Positions 17,672 to 26,885 of a DNA stretch of 64,000 bases are shown here, piece by piece. The translations under genes were made by a program, and so were the position numbers. Below the pieces are notes generated by a model, which was not told the DNA's origin, did not search any database, and worked only from the letters and a program-made list of their open reading frames with translations. Origin of the DNA: Frondihabitans australicus (GTDB taxonomy: Bacteria; Actinomycetota; Actinomycetes; Actinomycetales; Microbacteriaceae); the NCBI RefSeq assembly GCF_003634555.1, contig NZ_RBKS01000001.1:62001-126000 (forward strand), read 5' to 3'. Every line of letters begins with the position of its first letter. The first letter of the stretch is position 1.

Positions 17672-17701
17672 GGCCCCGCCCGACCGGACTCGAGCGGGGC
17701 C
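17672..17701 (-). terminator. Hairpin terminator after the PadR gene
   Basis: GGCCCCGC (17672-17679) pairs perfectly with GCGGGGCC (17694-17701) across a 14-base loop, 14 bases beyond the stop of the minus-strand PadR gene. On the minus strand it is followed by TTCTG, a weak U-rich stretch. Confidence 0.55.
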
Positions 17702-17715
17702 GTGGTGCGGTGAAG

Positions 17716-18441
17716 CTAGTCGGCGAGGATCGTGTACAGCGCGCGCCGCAGCTCGTCGATCTTCGCCGTGGCCTCGGAGCGCTGCTCGGCGGTCGCGTCG
17801 AAGTGGAACTGCTTGAGGACGCCGGCGAGCTTCATCGCGGAGACGATGAACTCGTCGTGGCGGCCGGGCTCGACGGTGGCGTCGCCCCAGGCCGTCGCGA
17901 TCTCGTCGGAGTGTTCGGCGACGTAGGCGCGACCGGCCTCGGTCAGGTCGAAGGTCGACTGGCGGCCTTCGCCCGACTCGACGATGAGGTCTTCGTCGAC
18001 GAGCTGCGCGAGCGTCGGGTAGACCGAGCCGGGGCTCGGCTTCCACGAGCCGTCGGTGCGCTCGGCGATGGCCTTCATGAGGCCGTAGCCGTTCGCCGGG
18101 GCCTCGTTCAGCAGCGACAGGATCGCGAGACGCACGTCGCCCTTACGGGCACGCCCGCGGCCGCCCCGCGGCCCGAAACCGGGGCCGAAGCCGCCGAAGC
18201 CGGGACCGCCGAAGCCGCCGAAACCGGCGGCGCCGGGGCCGAAGCCGCCGCCGAAGCCGGGCCCGCGACCGCGGCCCATGGCGCGGCCGAAGCGCTCGGC
18301 ACCGCGGCCGAACCGCTCGGCACCGGCGGCGAAGCGCTCGGCGCCCGAGAAGTCGGGGCGGTGGTCGTGGTGTGCGCGCTCGCCGGGGTGGCCGCCGAAG
18401 CGCGGGTTGTCAGGGAAGGAGAAGTTCTGTCGGGTACCCAT
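17716..18441 (-). CDS. PadR-family transcriptional regulator with Gly-rich N-terminal region
   Basis: A 241-residue protein. Residues about 1-105 are His/Arg then Phe/Gly-rich (repeats such as GFGGFGGPGFGG), a low-complexity region often seen in actinobacterial PadR proteins; residues about 105-180 are the PadR winged helix (LAILSLLNEAPANGYGLMKAI, then GSVYPTLAQLVDEDLI), and a C-terminal helix mediates dimerisation. AAGGAG precedes ATG 18441. Its promoter contains a perfect 10-base palindrome, so autoregulation is likely. The inducer and other targets are unknown; the divergent hydrolase gene may be one. Confidence 0.85.
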   Translation of the reverse strand: MGTRQNFSFPDNPRFGGHPGERAHHDHRPDFSGAERFAAGAERFGRGAERFGRAMGRGRGPGFGGGFGPGAAGFGGFGGPGFGGFGPGFGPRGGRGRARKGDVRLAILSLLNEAPANGYGLMKAIAERTDGSWKPSPGSVYPTLAQLVDEDLIVESGEGRQSTFDLTEAGRAYVAEHSDEIATAWGDATVEPGRHDEFIVSAMKLAGVLKQFHFDATAEQRSEATAKIDELRRALYTILAD

Positions 18442-18559
18442 GAGGTACTCCTTTCGGTTGTCGTTCGAGTTGTGGGGGCGGCGGGCTCGGAGCCGAGTGC
18501 TGGGTCGGGCTGTCAGGCCGGGCCGCTCGCGCCGGTGTTCGATCCGGCGATAGGTCAAA

Positions 18560-18587
18560 GATATATCGTGATAGTTCGTTAAGTCAA
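18560..18587 (-). promoter_or_regulatory. PadR promoter with palindromic operator
   Basis: On the minus strand, TTGACT (18587-18582) and TATATC (18565-18560) are spaced by 16 bases and point at the PadR gene. The perfect palindrome TATCGTGATA (18564-18573) overlaps the -10 and spacer. A/T-rich stretches like this are rare here. The arrangement predicts PadR autorepression. Confidence 0.65.
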
Positions 18588-18638
18588 CACTCGACCCGAA
18601 AAATCTTTTCGCCGGGCGTGAGCGGGCAGACTGGAGCG

Positions 18639-19607
18639 ATGGCAGGCGATCCCGCGACCGACGTCGACGTGTCTCGAGTCGAGAGCGAGGACTCCCGCGT
18701 CTACGTCCGCGTCTCGACCATCGGCAAGTCGGGCACCCGCCCGTTCGTGCTCGTGCCCGGCATCGGCGTGGCCAGCAACTACTTCGAGCGCCTCGCGCCC
18801 AATCTCAACGAGTTCGGGCCGGTGCACGCACTCGACCTGCCCGGCTTCGCCGGCGTGCCGCACCCCGACCAGGCGATGAGCATCCGCGAGTACGCCGATC
18901 TCGTGGGCCGCGCGATCGACGAGCTCGGCCTCGACGACCCGGTCGTCGTCGGCCACTCGATGGGAACGCAGGTCGTCGTCGACCTGGTCGCCCGTCGACC
19001 CGAGCTGACGACCTGTGTGCTCATCGGGCCGGTGATCAACCCCGCGGAGCGCAGCGTCGGGCTGCAGGGCATTCGCTTCCTGCAGGCGGCGATGCACGAG
19101 CCCGGCCGCGTGAAGCTGCTGGCCATGAGCGCCTACCTGTTCTGCGGCCCGAAGTGGTTCTCGCGGATCCTGCCGAAGATGATGCGGTTCCCGATCGAAC
19201 GCGCGCTGCCCCACGTGAAGGCCGACACGCTCGTGATCCGGGGCGAGTTCGACGCGGTGGCGCCCCGCGACTGGGTGCGGAGATGCGGCGAGCTGCTGCC
19301 GTCGTCGCGCCTCTGGGAGATCCCCGGGGCCGCGCACTCGGTCATGCACGCCCACGCCGAAGAGGTGGCGAAGCTCTGCGTCGAGCACGCGCGGCAGCCG
19401 CTGGAGTACGACGAGGAGGGCACGCTGCGCGAGTTCGTGCACGACGACGGCGGCGACCGCCACGCGAGCACTCCCGCCTCGCTGTTCGGGTCGATCCGCG
19501 GCCGGCTCGTCGAGGCGCTCGGCATGATGCGCGAAGACGACCGGCTCATCGAGCAGGGAAAGACCGAGCACGCCGAGGCGTCGCAGGAGGCGCACGGCGG
19601 CGATTGA
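18639..19607 (+). CDS. Alpha/beta hydrolase
   Basis: A 322-residue alpha/beta-hydrolase. VLVPGIGV provides the oxyanion region, VVGHSMGTQ the nucleophile Ser, GEFDAVAPRDW the acid region, and GAAHSVMH the catalytic His. The last 60 residues are a charged extension beyond the usual fold. A GTG at 18618 would add seven residues; the ATG at 18639 is preferred but neither has a convincing Shine-Dalgarno. It is divergent from the PadR gene. The substrate cannot be inferred. Confidence 0.8.
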   Translation: MAGDPATDVDVSRVESEDSRVYVRVSTIGKSGTRPFVLVPGIGVASNYFERLAPNLNEFGPVHALDLPGFAGVPHPDQAMSIREYADLVGRAIDELGLDDPVVVGHSMGTQVVVDLVARRPELTTCVLIGPVINPAERSVGLQGIRFLQAAMHEPGRVKLLAMSAYLFCGPKWFSRILPKMMRFPIERALPHVKADTLVIRGEFDAVAPRDWVRRCGELLPSSRLWEIPGAAHSVMHAHAEEVAKLCVEHARQPLEYDEEGTLREFVHDDGGDRHASTPASLFGSIRGRLVEALGMMREDDRLIEQGKTEHAEASQEAHGGD

Positions 19608-19619
19608 CTCGCTGCGCCC

Positions 19620-19907
19620 CTACTGCTCGAGGCCGAGCAGCAGCGGGATCAGGAGCCCCGCGATCCACACCGCGATGAAGATGGCGGCGCCGAAGAAGAT
19701 CAGCATGCCGCGGCGCCGCGACGGCGTGCCTGGCCCGGCACCCCAGAGCGAGGCGCGCTGCACGATCGTGTGCGCCTCGAAGACGATCTTGGCGACGTCG
19801 CGGTCGGACCGGTCGAGCTTGCCGTCGAGGTCGAGGGCGACGATCTTCTCGGCCTCGGGCAGGGTCATCCGCGTGTGATTCCTGCGGGGACGACCGGTGC
19901 GGGGCAT
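19620..19907 (-). CDS. Small protein with a C-terminal membrane anchor
   Basis: A 95-residue protein with a basic N terminus (MPRTGRPRRNH), a soluble region with LPEAEKIVALDLDGKLDRSD, and one hydrophobic segment near the C terminus (MLIFFGAAIFIAVWIAGLLIPLLLG). It would be tail-anchored with its N terminus inside. The second Met at 19868 (MTLPEAEK) is an alternative start. It converges on the hydrolase gene with a 12-base gap. No family recognised. Confidence 0.6.
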   Translation of the reverse strand: MPRTGRPRRNHTRMTLPEAEKIVALDLDGKLDRSDRDVAKIVFEAHTIVQRASLWGAGPGTPSRRRGMLIFFGAAIFIAVWIAGLLIPLLLGLEQ

Positions 19908-20062
19908 GCCTCCAGCGTGGCACGGATCGGCTGTGCGATCGATGCTTCTGCTCGTCGTCGAGGGGCGGTGGCGGCCGGCCCGCCGACGAGCCGGAAAACG
20001 AAACTCTGGCAAAGCCCTTTACACGGGCCATGAATCGTCGCAAGATCGTGGCAACCACAAAA

Positions 20063-20107
20063 GACAACGTTGTCTGCCCGCATTCGGGGGGTTTGACAAC
20101 GCTGTCA
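20063..20107. promoter_or_regulatory. Two LacI-type operators upstream of the mannosidase
   Basis: GACAACGTTGTC (20063-20074) is a perfect 12-base palindrome with a central CG, and TGACAACGCTGTCA (20094-20107) is the same site with one substitution. Their centres are 32 bases apart, about three helical turns, placing both on one face of the DNA, 19 to 63 bases before the start codon. This is the form of LacI-family repressor sites. No LacI gene is in the window. Confidence 0.75.
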
Positions 20108-20125
20108 CCATCGAAAGGCTGATCA

Positions 20126-23100
20126 ATGGCAGTTCGACCCAGACGGATCGCGCTCGGCGCCTCCGTCGCCGTCATCGCGGCGGGTGTCTTCGTTCCGGGG
20201 GTGGCCGCGCAGGCGGCGACGCCCTACGTGGCCTCTCCCGCCTCTCTCGTCGACCCGATCATCGGCACCTCCGGTGCGGTCGACGACTTCCCCGGGGCAG
20301 ACGTGCCCTTCGGCATGGTGCAGTGGAGCCCCGACACCCCGTCGCGGCCCTCCGGCGGCGGCTACGAGTACAACGACAAGACCGTCACGGGGTTCAGCCT
20401 GACGCACATCTCGGGGCCGGGGTGCGCCGCGTCGGGTGACGTGCCGATCCTGCCGACCTCGGGGGCTCTCGGCTCGAACCCGGGCGCCGCGACCCTGCCC
20501 CTCGACCACTCGGCCGAGACCGCGCAGGCCGGCTACTACAAGCTCGCCGCGTCGGGGATCACGACCGAGCTGACGACGTCGCTGCACACCGGATCGGCGC
20601 GCTTCACCTTCCCGAAGAACGACCAGTCGAACCTCACCTTCAAGCTCTCCGACTCGGCCGCGGGATCGTCGAGCACCCGCTTCCAGGTGATCAGTCCCAC
20701 CGAGGTGCAGGGCTCGGTCACGAGCGGCAACTTCTGCGGCGCGACCGACAAGTACACCGTGAACTTCGACATGGTGTTCGACCAGCCGATCACCGGCTAC
20801 GGCACGTACCAGAACTCGACGGTGCAGCAGGGCGCGAAGTCGCTCGACATCACCAAGAACCTCGCCCCGCGGGTGAAGCAGCAGGCCACCCTGCAGCCGA
20901 AGTCGTCGAACGGGGTCGCGCAGTCGCGCCCCGACGTGTCGGGCAAGGCGACTCCGAGCGCAGGAGCCGCGACACCGAAGCAGAACGCGGTCGTCTCTCC
21001 GCCCGTCTCCGGCGCCGACGGAGCGTACGTCTCGTTCGACACCTCCTCGAACCAGCAGGTCCAGGCGAACGTCGGAATCTCGTACGTGTCGACGGCCAAC
21101 GCGAAGAAGAACCGTGTGGCGGAGGACCCGTCGTTCGCCTTCGACGCCCAGCACACCGCCGCCACGAAGTCGTGGAACGACATGCTGTCGAAGATCCAGA
21201 TCGGCGGGGGTGACACCACCGCGCAGAAGACCTTCTACACGGCGATGTATCACGCGCTCCTGCACCCCAACGTGTTCAGCGACGTCAACGGCCAGTACGA
21301 GGGCTTCGACAACGTGGTGCACACGGCCGCCAAGGGTCACGCCGAGTACGCGAACTACTCGGGCTGGGACATCTACCGCAGCCAGGTGCAGCTCGCTGCG
21401 ATGGTGGCGCCGCAGCAGACCAGTGACTCGATCAGGTCGATGCTGAACCAGTACGACCAGACCGGTCAGCTGCCGAAGTGGGCGCTGAACAACGGCGAGT
21501 CGTACGTCATGGTCGGCGACCCGTCGGATGCGATCATCGCCGACGCGTATGCCTTCGGTGCGACGGACTTCAACACCGCCGCCGCCCTGAAGGACATGGA
21601 GACCGAGGCCACCACGCCGAACAACGTGCGACCCGGCCTCACCGACTACCTCGACACCGGGTACCTGCCCCTCGACGGCACGTACAGCTGCTGCAACTAC
21701 TACGGCGCCGTGTCGACGCAGCAGGAGTACAACACCGCCGACCACGCCATCTCGACCTTCGCGGCCGCGCTCGGCAAGAAGTCGGTCGCGCAGACATACG
21801 CCGCCCGATCGAACAACTGGGAGAACGTCTTCAACCCCGCGTCGAACTACCTCGAGCCGAAGCTCGAGTCCGGCGCCTACGCGGCCGGATTCACGCCGAC
21901 CTCGTCGAACGGGTTCGTCGAGGGCTCGAGCGCGCAGTACACGCCGATGGAGCCGTTCGACATCAAGGGTCTCTCCGAGGCCGCCGGCGGGAACGCCGCG
22001 TGGATCGCGAAGCTCGACTCTCTGACGTCGACCATCAAGAACCCGACCGCCGCCAACGCCGACTTCGGCAACGAGCCGTCGATCGAGATCCCCTGGGAGT
22101 ACGACTACGTCGGCGCTCCGTACCGCACGCAGGAGGTGGTGCGTCAGATCCAGCAGCAGATCTTCACGAACCAGCCCGCCGGCATCGCGGGCAACGACGA
22201 CCTCGGCACGATGAGCGCCTGGTACGTGTGGAGCGCCCTCGGGTTCTACCCGGAGACGCCCGGCACGACCGACCTGGCGCTCGGCAGCCCGGTCTTCGCG
22301 AAGGCCGCGATCCACCTGCCCAGCGGCAAGACGCTCACGATCACCGGCAACGGCGCCTCGGTGTCGAACCCGTACGTGCAGTCGATGACGTCGGCGGCGA
22401 CGGGGGCCAAGGCCGCGTCGTGGTCGCACGCCTACCTGCAGCCGGGCCTCATCACGTCGGGTGGCACGGTGAACTTCACGCTCGGCTCCACGCCGAACAC
22501 GTCGTTCGCCTCGGCCGCGGCCGATGCTCCGCCGTCCGACACGACCGGGCTCTCGACGGCCCTCGGCTTCGCGAAGCAGAGCGTCGTCGTGACCCAGCCG
22601 GGAACCCCGGCGACCGTGACGATCGGCGCGCGCAACCTCACCGCGAAGGCGCAGACCGTCTCGTGGACGGGCGCTGGCGGCACAGGAGTCACGGTCGGCC
22701 CGACCTCGGGCTCGCTCGTGCTGAAGAAGAGCGCCGACGGCACCGCACAGGTGTCGGTGAACGCGCCGACGACCGAGGGCCGCTACGACGCGACCTTCTC
22801 GTTCCGCGACGCCACCGGCAACCCGCTGCCGAAGGTCGTCGTCGAGATCGACGTCGCCAAGCCCGGCTCGCTCTGGCCGTATTACAACGACCAGGGCGTT
22901 GCGTCCGACGGAGCCTCGACCTCGGGCAGCTTCGACGGCGAAGGCTGGTCGTACTCTCAGCAGGCGCTCGCAGCGGCGGGCGTCACGGCCGGGGGCACGG
23001 TCACGTCGAACGGGCTGAGCTACACCTTCCCGACCCCGACGACCGACGGCTTGGACAACATCCAGGCCGGCGGGCAGACGGTGCCGCTCGCAGGAGCAGC

Positions 23101-23464
23101 GGGAGCCACGCGCTTCGGGATCCTCGGCGCCGCCGCCAACGGCAACCCGGGGTCGGAGGGCACCTTCGTGATCACGTACACCGACGGGTCGACGCAGAGC
23201 ATCACGATGGGACTCACCGACTGGACGCTCAACGGAGGCGGTGCCACGACACCGGCCGACGGCAACACGATCGCGGCGACCACGCCGTACCGTGACACCT
23301 CGTCGGGCGGCCGCGACACGGTCAACGCCTACCTGTTCACCGCCGACGCGGCGCTGCAGGCGGGCAAGACGGTGCAGAGCGTCACGCTGCCGTCGACCGT
23401 GACCAACGGATCGCTGCACGTGTTCGCGTTCGCGGTCGGCACACCGGCCGCTGCGGCGAACTAG
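20126..23464 (+). CDS. Secreted GH92 family alpha-mannosidase
   Basis: An 1112-residue exported glycosidase. Residues 1-30 form a Sec signal (RPRR, hydrophobic core, AAQA cleavage). The GH92 catalytic region spans about residues 35-770: the N-terminal VDPIIGTSGAVDDFPGADVPFG, the SGWDIYRSQVQL and EIPWEYDYVGAPYRTQ motifs, and GNDDLGTMSAWYVWSALGFYP, which holds the paired aspartates of the calcium-dependent inverting mechanism. About residues 790-870 look like an immunoglobulin-type spacer domain and about 880-1110 like a galactose-binding-type carbohydrate module. GH92 enzymes trim alpha-1,2/1,3/1,6-mannans and fungal or plant N-glycans. LacI-type operators upstream indicate induction by a sugar. 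Confidence 0.9.
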   Translation: MAVRPRRIALGASVAVIAAGVFVPGVAAQAATPYVASPASLVDPIIGTSGAVDDFPGADVPFGMVQWSPDTPSRPSGGGYEYNDKTVTGFSLTHISGPGCAASGDVPILPTSGALGSNPGAATLPLDHSAETAQAGYYKLAASGITTELTTSLHTGSARFTFPKNDQSNLTFKLSDSAAGSSSTRFQVISPTEVQGSVTSGNFCGATDKYTVNFDMVFDQPITGYGTYQNSTVQQGAKSLDITKNLAPRVKQQATLQPKSSNGVAQSRPDVSGKATPSAGAATPKQNAVVSPPVSGADGAYVSFDTSSNQQVQANVGISYVSTANAKKNRVAEDPSFAFDAQHTAATKSWNDMLSKIQIGGGDTTAQKTFYTAMYHALLHPNVFSDVNGQYEGFDNVVHTAAKGHAEYANYSGWDIYRSQVQLAAMVAPQQTSDSIRSMLNQYDQTGQLPKWALNNGESYVMVGDPSDAIIADAYAFGATDFNTAAALKDMETEATTPNNVRPGLTDYLDTGYLPLDGTYSCCNYYGAVSTQQEYNTADHAISTFAAALGKKSVAQTYAARSNNWENVFNPASNYLEPKLESGAYAAGFTPTSSNGFVEGSSAQYTPMEPFDIKGLSEAAGGNAAWIAKLDSLTSTIKNPTAANADFGNEPSIEIPWEYDYVGAPYRTQEVVRQIQQQIFTNQPAGIAGNDDLGTMSAWYVWSALGFYPETPGTTDLALGSPVFAKAAIHLPSGKTLTITGNGASVSNPYVQSMTSAATGAKAASWSHAYLQPGLITSGGTVNFTLGSTPNTSFASAAADAPPSDTTGLSTALGFAKQSVVVTQPGTPATVTIGARNLTAKAQTVSWTGAGGTGVTVGPTSGSLVLKKSADGTAQVSVNAPTTEGRYDATFSFRDATGNPLPKVVVEIDVAKPGSLWPYYNDQGVASDGASTSGSFDGEGWSYSQQALAAAGVTAGGTVTSNGLSYTFPTPTTDGLDNIQAGGQTVPLAGAAGATRFGILGAAANGNPGSEGTFVITYTDGSTQSITMGLTDWTLNGGGATTPADGNTIAATTPYRDTSSGGRDTVNAYLFTADAALQAGKTVQSVTLPSTVTNGSLHVFAFAVGTPAAAAN

Positions 23465-23470
23465 CCTCCC

Positions 23471-23530
23471 CGCGACAAAACGCGACAGCTGCGACGTCCT
23501 CAGGCGTCGCAGCTGTCGCTTTTTGTCGCG
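23471..23530. repeat. Copy 2 of the dyad repeat, between convergent genes
   Basis: 28-base arms 23471-23498 and 23503-23530 pair with two mismatches across the loop CTCA. Key segments are CGACAAAACGCGACAGC on the left and GCTGTCGCTTTTTGTCG on the right. It begins 7 bases after the mannosidase stop and ends 39 bases before the CitE-like stop, so a hairpin that terminates both ways fits. It closely matches the element at 12602-12659. Confidence 0.8.
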
Positions 23531-23569
23531 CGGGGCGAGCGGCCGGGTCGGACTGGCGGCCGGGCCGGG

Positions 23570-24427
23570 CTAGCTGGGCTGGATGCCGAACGCGGTGGCG
23601 AGGCGCTCGATCTTCTGCGCGCGGCCGAGGCGGGGCAGGTCGGAGCCGTCGCGGATCACGCGGCCGCGCGCCTCGAAGTCCGCGAGGAAGTCGCGGGCCC
23701 AGGCGGTGTCCGACGGCGTGGGCGAGATGACCTCGTTGATGACGGGCAGCTGGTCGGTGTCGAGGCAGAGCTTGCCGGTGAGGCCCAGATTCACGGCGAT
23801 CGTCGACTGCTCGCGGAGCACCCCGTGGCTGGTGCCCACGGTCGGGCCGTCGATCGGGCCGGGGAGGTTCCCGATCCTGGACGCGATGACGAGGCGTGAG
23901 CGCGGGTAGGCCATCGCCATGTCGTCGGCGCTGGTGCCGGTGTCGCGCCGGTAGTCGCCGGAGCCGAAGGCGAGGCGGAATGCACCGCGGGCGCTGGCGA
24001 TCGAGGGGGAGATCTCGATGCCGAGGGCGGACTCGACGAGGGGGAGCACCCGCTGCACGCCGTGGAGGCGGTCGAAGGTCTCCGAGACGTGCTCTGCTGC
24101 CTCGGTCTTGGCCAGCATGACGCCGAGCAGGCCGGGGAGGCCGACGAGGGCGTCGACGTCGTCCGACCAGAAGTCGCTGGAGCGGTCGTTGATGCGCACC
24201 CACGCTTGACCGCCCGACTCGAGCCACTTCACGACACCCTCGCGGGCCGCGGGCTTTGCCTTGGGGTCGACGGCGTCCTCGATGTCCAGCACGATCTGGT
24301 CGGCGCGCGAGCGGCTGGCGGTGTCGAACGTGTCGGGCCGGTTGCCGTTGACCAGGAGCCACGAGCGAGCGATCTCGGCGTCGGGGCGCGGTCGCTGCGT
24401 CGCCGCTGGGCTGTCGGTGGTGGTCAT
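23570..24427 (-). CDS. CitE-like CoA-ester lyase (HpcH/HpaI family)
   Basis: A 285-residue TIM-barrel enzyme. Recognisable pieces are RSWLLVNGNRPD at the N terminus, VLDIEDAVDPKAKPAAR with the metal-binding acidic pair, AWVRIND, LPLVESALGI containing the conserved Glu, and FGSGDYRRDTG. The family includes citrate lyase beta subunit and malyl- or citramalyl-CoA lyases; the stand-alone form without CitD/CitF implies a CoA-ester substrate. The assignment to a particular acyl-CoA is not possible. It converges on the mannosidase across the dyad repeat. Confidence 0.8.
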   Translation of the reverse strand: MTTTDSPAATQRPRPDAEIARSWLLVNGNRPDTFDTASRSRADQIVLDIEDAVDPKAKPAAREGVVKWLESGGQAWVRINDRSSDFWSDDVDALVGLPGLLGVMLAKTEAAEHVSETFDRLHGVQRVLPLVESALGIEISPSIASARGAFRLAFGSGDYRRDTGTSADDMAMAYPRSRLVIASRIGNLPGPIDGPTVGTSHGVLREQSTIAVNLGLTGKLCLDTDQLPVINEVISPTPSDTAWARDFLADFEARGRVIRDGSDLPRLGRAQKIERLATAFGIQPS

Positions 24428-24647
24428 GTGCCCTCGTGCTCGTTCGTCGTCGATCGGTCGGCCTCAAGGGTAGCGGGCTGCCTCGACGGGCGTCGCGAGG
24501 TCACTCGACGGCGAGTGGTCGCGGCTCCTGCGCGGAGGTCGGGGAGGGGCGACGTTCGTGCATTCGCGCCGGATTGCGGCGGGGGAGCCCGGATCTGCCC
24601 TCGTCCGGGGGTACTCTCTCGCGCGAGACCGACCAGGAGGAGCCACC

Positions 24648-26042
24648 ATGACGGACCCGAACACCGCTCACGGCGCGGTCAACCCCGCGTCGCCCACCCA
24701 GGTCGTCGACGACGACGCGCCGACCTCGGCCCCGACGCCCGCGCCCGACGACGCGGCACCCGTCCGCGCCTGGAGCGTCACGCGCGACGGCGATGCGGCG
24801 CCCGCTGCCGAGCCCATCGACGCTGAGCCCGCCGAGCCCGACGCACCCGCGGCCGAGGATGCGCCCGCGGCCGAAGCGCCCGCCGCCGAGGCGACCGCGC
24901 CCGAAGCACCTGCCGCCGAGGCTCCTGCGCCCGCGGCAGCGACCACCGCCGCGCCCGCAGCCGCCGAGCGCCCCGTGCCCCCGCTCTCGCCGCCGGCGTC
25001 GAGCCCGGTCGCGCCCGGAGCCCCCCGCGACGACAGCGTCCTCCGCGAGGCCGAGGCGGCCCGTGCCGGCGAGGCCGCCCCCGCGACGGCAGCCTCCCCG
25101 GCGGCACCAGTCGCCGCCGGCTCCGCGCCCACCTCGGCGACCACTCTCGGCGCCGACGAGGACGACCTCGACGACACCCGCCTGTCGGCCCCCAACGGCG
25201 CACGCTCGTCGACGGCCGCCTGGACCCCTCCGCCCGCTCCGGCGTCGCCCGCCGAGTTCCCCGCACCGACCGTGTCGACCCCCACGCCCTACGCGCCGTC
25301 CTCCGGCGAGACCGGCCAGACGGAGGCGATCCGCCCGCCGATGACGAGCACGACGCCGATCCAGAGCCTCGGCACGAGCCCGGCCGAGCGCCTCGGCTTC
25401 GAAGGCATCGCGGGCTCCGACGAGGGCTTCACCCCCGAGGAGCTCGCCCAGCGACGCGCCTTCCGCGACGAGCTCACGATCCGCCAGAAGCAGGAGTTCG
25501 CCGGCATCAACTTCGGCGCCGGCTTCTTCGGCTGGCTCGCCGCGACCGGTCTCGCCGGCATCCTCTACGTGATCGCGGGAGCCATCGCCTACGCCTCGGG
25601 CCTGGCCCAGGCCACGGTGATCACCGGAAAGACCGACACGGTCAAGTCGCTCGGCTCGGCCTTCGACACGCACACCCTGCAGATCACCGGTCTGGTCGTC
25701 GTGCTGGTGGTCCTCTTCCTCTCCTACTTCGTCGGCGGCTTCGTCGCCAGTCGTATGGCCCGGTTCTCCGGCCTCAAGCAGGGCCTCGCCGTGTGGCTGT
25801 GGGGAATCCTCGTCTCGATCATCGTCGGCGTGGTCGGCGTCGTCCTGGCCAGCCAGTCGACGACCGTCACCGCGTTCCAGTCGAAGAACGGCACGTTCGA
25901 CTTCACCGGCCTGCTCGAGCCGACGTTCCTCATCGGCGCGGGCCTCGTGATCGTCCTGTCGATCGGCGGGGCGCTCCTCGGCGGTCTGGCCGGTCAGAGC
26001 TTCCACCGCAAGGTCGACCGCTTCGGCGTCGAGGACATCTAG
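24648..26042 (+). CDS. Membrane protein with long disordered Ala/Pro/Glu-rich N terminus
   Basis: A 464-residue protein. Residues 1 to about 235 are low-complexity Ala/Pro/Glu/Asp with repeats of APAAEAPAAE type; about residues 245-290 are acidic then basic (FTPEELAQRRAFRDEL, then RQKQEF), and four hydrophobic segments follow (about 295-320, 345-367, 380-405 and 425-450). AGGAGG lies 8 bases before ATG 24648. Actinobacteria commonly encode such four-helix proteins with variable disordered cytoplasmic arms. Function not known. Confidence 0.75.
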   Translation: MTDPNTAHGAVNPASPTQVVDDDAPTSAPTPAPDDAAPVRAWSVTRDGDAAPAAEPIDAEPAEPDAPAAEDAPAAEAPAAEATAPEAPAAEAPAPAAATTAAPAAAERPVPPLSPPASSPVAPGAPRDDSVLREAEAARAGEAAPATAASPAAPVAAGSAPTSATTLGADEDDLDDTRLSAPNGARSSTAAWTPPPAPASPAEFPAPTVSTPTPYAPSSGETGQTEAIRPPMTSTTPIQSLGTSPAERLGFEGIAGSDEGFTPEELAQRRAFRDELTIRQKQEFAGINFGAGFFGWLAATGLAGILYVIAGAIAYASGLAQATVITGKTDTVKSLGSAFDTHTLQITGLVVVLVVLFLSYFVGGFVASRMARFSGLKQGLAVWLWGILVSIIVGVVGVVLASQSTTVTAFQSKNGTFDFTGLLEPTFLIGAGLVIVLSIGGALLGGLAGQSFHRKVDRFGVEDI

Positions 26043-26087
26043 GCCGTCCTCAGGCCAGGCATCGCGGCGCAGGAGCCGGCGGCACGC

Positions 26088-26885
26088 CTACACGAGGTAG
26101 GTGACGCTCGCCGGCGCCTCCAGCCCCGCCAGGAGGTGCACGAACGTCTGCCAGACGTCGTCGAAGAGCACCTCGCGCACGATGTGCTGCTCGTAGGCGG
26201 ACGAGAGCAGCGCCTCGTCGACGGCGGGGAGCTCGGGGTGCAGGTCGACCGAGACGATCTCGTCGCCGGCCCTCTCGGTGATCCTGCGGCCCAGGAGCCT
26301 GCCCGTCGAGCGCTCCGTGACCAGCATCTCGTCGGTCGAGGGGCGGCTCGGCAGGATCCGGGGCTCGGACACGTCGACCACGCCGAACGGCGTGCTCGCG
26401 CTCGGCCCGGCGACCCGGGTGCCGATGACGGCCGAGACGACGTGGCTGTGCTCGGGCACCTCGTCGGGGAGGCTCGTGTCGAGGCCGGCGGACGCATCGC
26501 GGACGGCCCGCTCGGCAGAGGCTCGGATGCGGTCGCGGTGCTGGTGGAGGAGGACGGCGACGTCGCGCATCCAGGTCTCGAGGCGGTGGAGCTCGTCGTC
26601 GTCGAACGGGGCCGCTGCTCCTGCGCCCGGAGGGAACGTGCGGGCGGTGAACGTGCCGATCTCGGGCAGGTTCTCCCACTCGAGGAGGAGTCGCGAGAAC
26701 GCGCCGAGCCTCGGCATGAGCAGGAGGCGGCTGGACCGCGCCGTCGCCTGGAAGTGCAGGTCGGGCTCGACGAGGAGACCGTCGATGTCGACGGCGGCGC
26801 CGAACGCGCGGTCGGGCAGGACGAGGCCGACGGTCAGTCCGCGGAAGAGGGGGACGGGCGCGCGCCGACCGGACACGGTGGTCAC
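26088..26885 (-). CDS. Protein of unknown function, translationally coupled
   Basis: A 265-residue protein read from a GTG at 26885 that overlaps the TGA of the preceding small gene (GTGA), the reason for choosing this start over longer ones. It begins TTVSGRRAPVPLFRGLTVGLVLPD, looks soluble, and has alternating beta and helical segments with an acidic C-terminal half. No catalytic motif or repeat is apparent. Coupling to a small membrane protein suggests a shared job at the cytoplasmic face of the membrane. Family not recognised. Confidence 0.65.
   Translation of the reverse strand: MTTVSGRRAPVPLFRGLTVGLVLPDRAFGAAVDIDGLLVEPDLHFQATARSSRLLLMPRLGAFSRLLLEWENLPEIGTFTARTFPPGAGAAAPFDDDELHRLETWMRDVAVLLHQHRDRIRASAERAVRDASAGLDTSLPDEVPEHSHVVSAVIGTRVAGPSASTPFGVVDVSEPRILPSRPSTDEMLVTERSTGRLLGRRITERAGDEIVSVDLHPELPAVDEALLSSAYEQHIVREVLFDDVWQTFVHLLAGLEAPASVTYLV

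Noticed and set aside
17594-18046. A 150-codon frame on the same strand as the PadR gene
   Set aside because: It overlaps the end of the PadR gene in another frame and is mostly Arg; no start signal.
20123-23419. A 1098-codon open frame antisense to the mannosidase
   Set aside because: Composition is Arg/Val/Asp-rich with no domain; it is the usual GC-skew shadow of a strongly biased gene, and the plus strand has a full GH92 protein with signal peptide.
24790-25000. A possible repeat array in the Ala/Pro/Glu-rich segment
   Set aside because: It is codon-level low complexity in a disordered protein arm, not a DNA repeat with fixed unit length.
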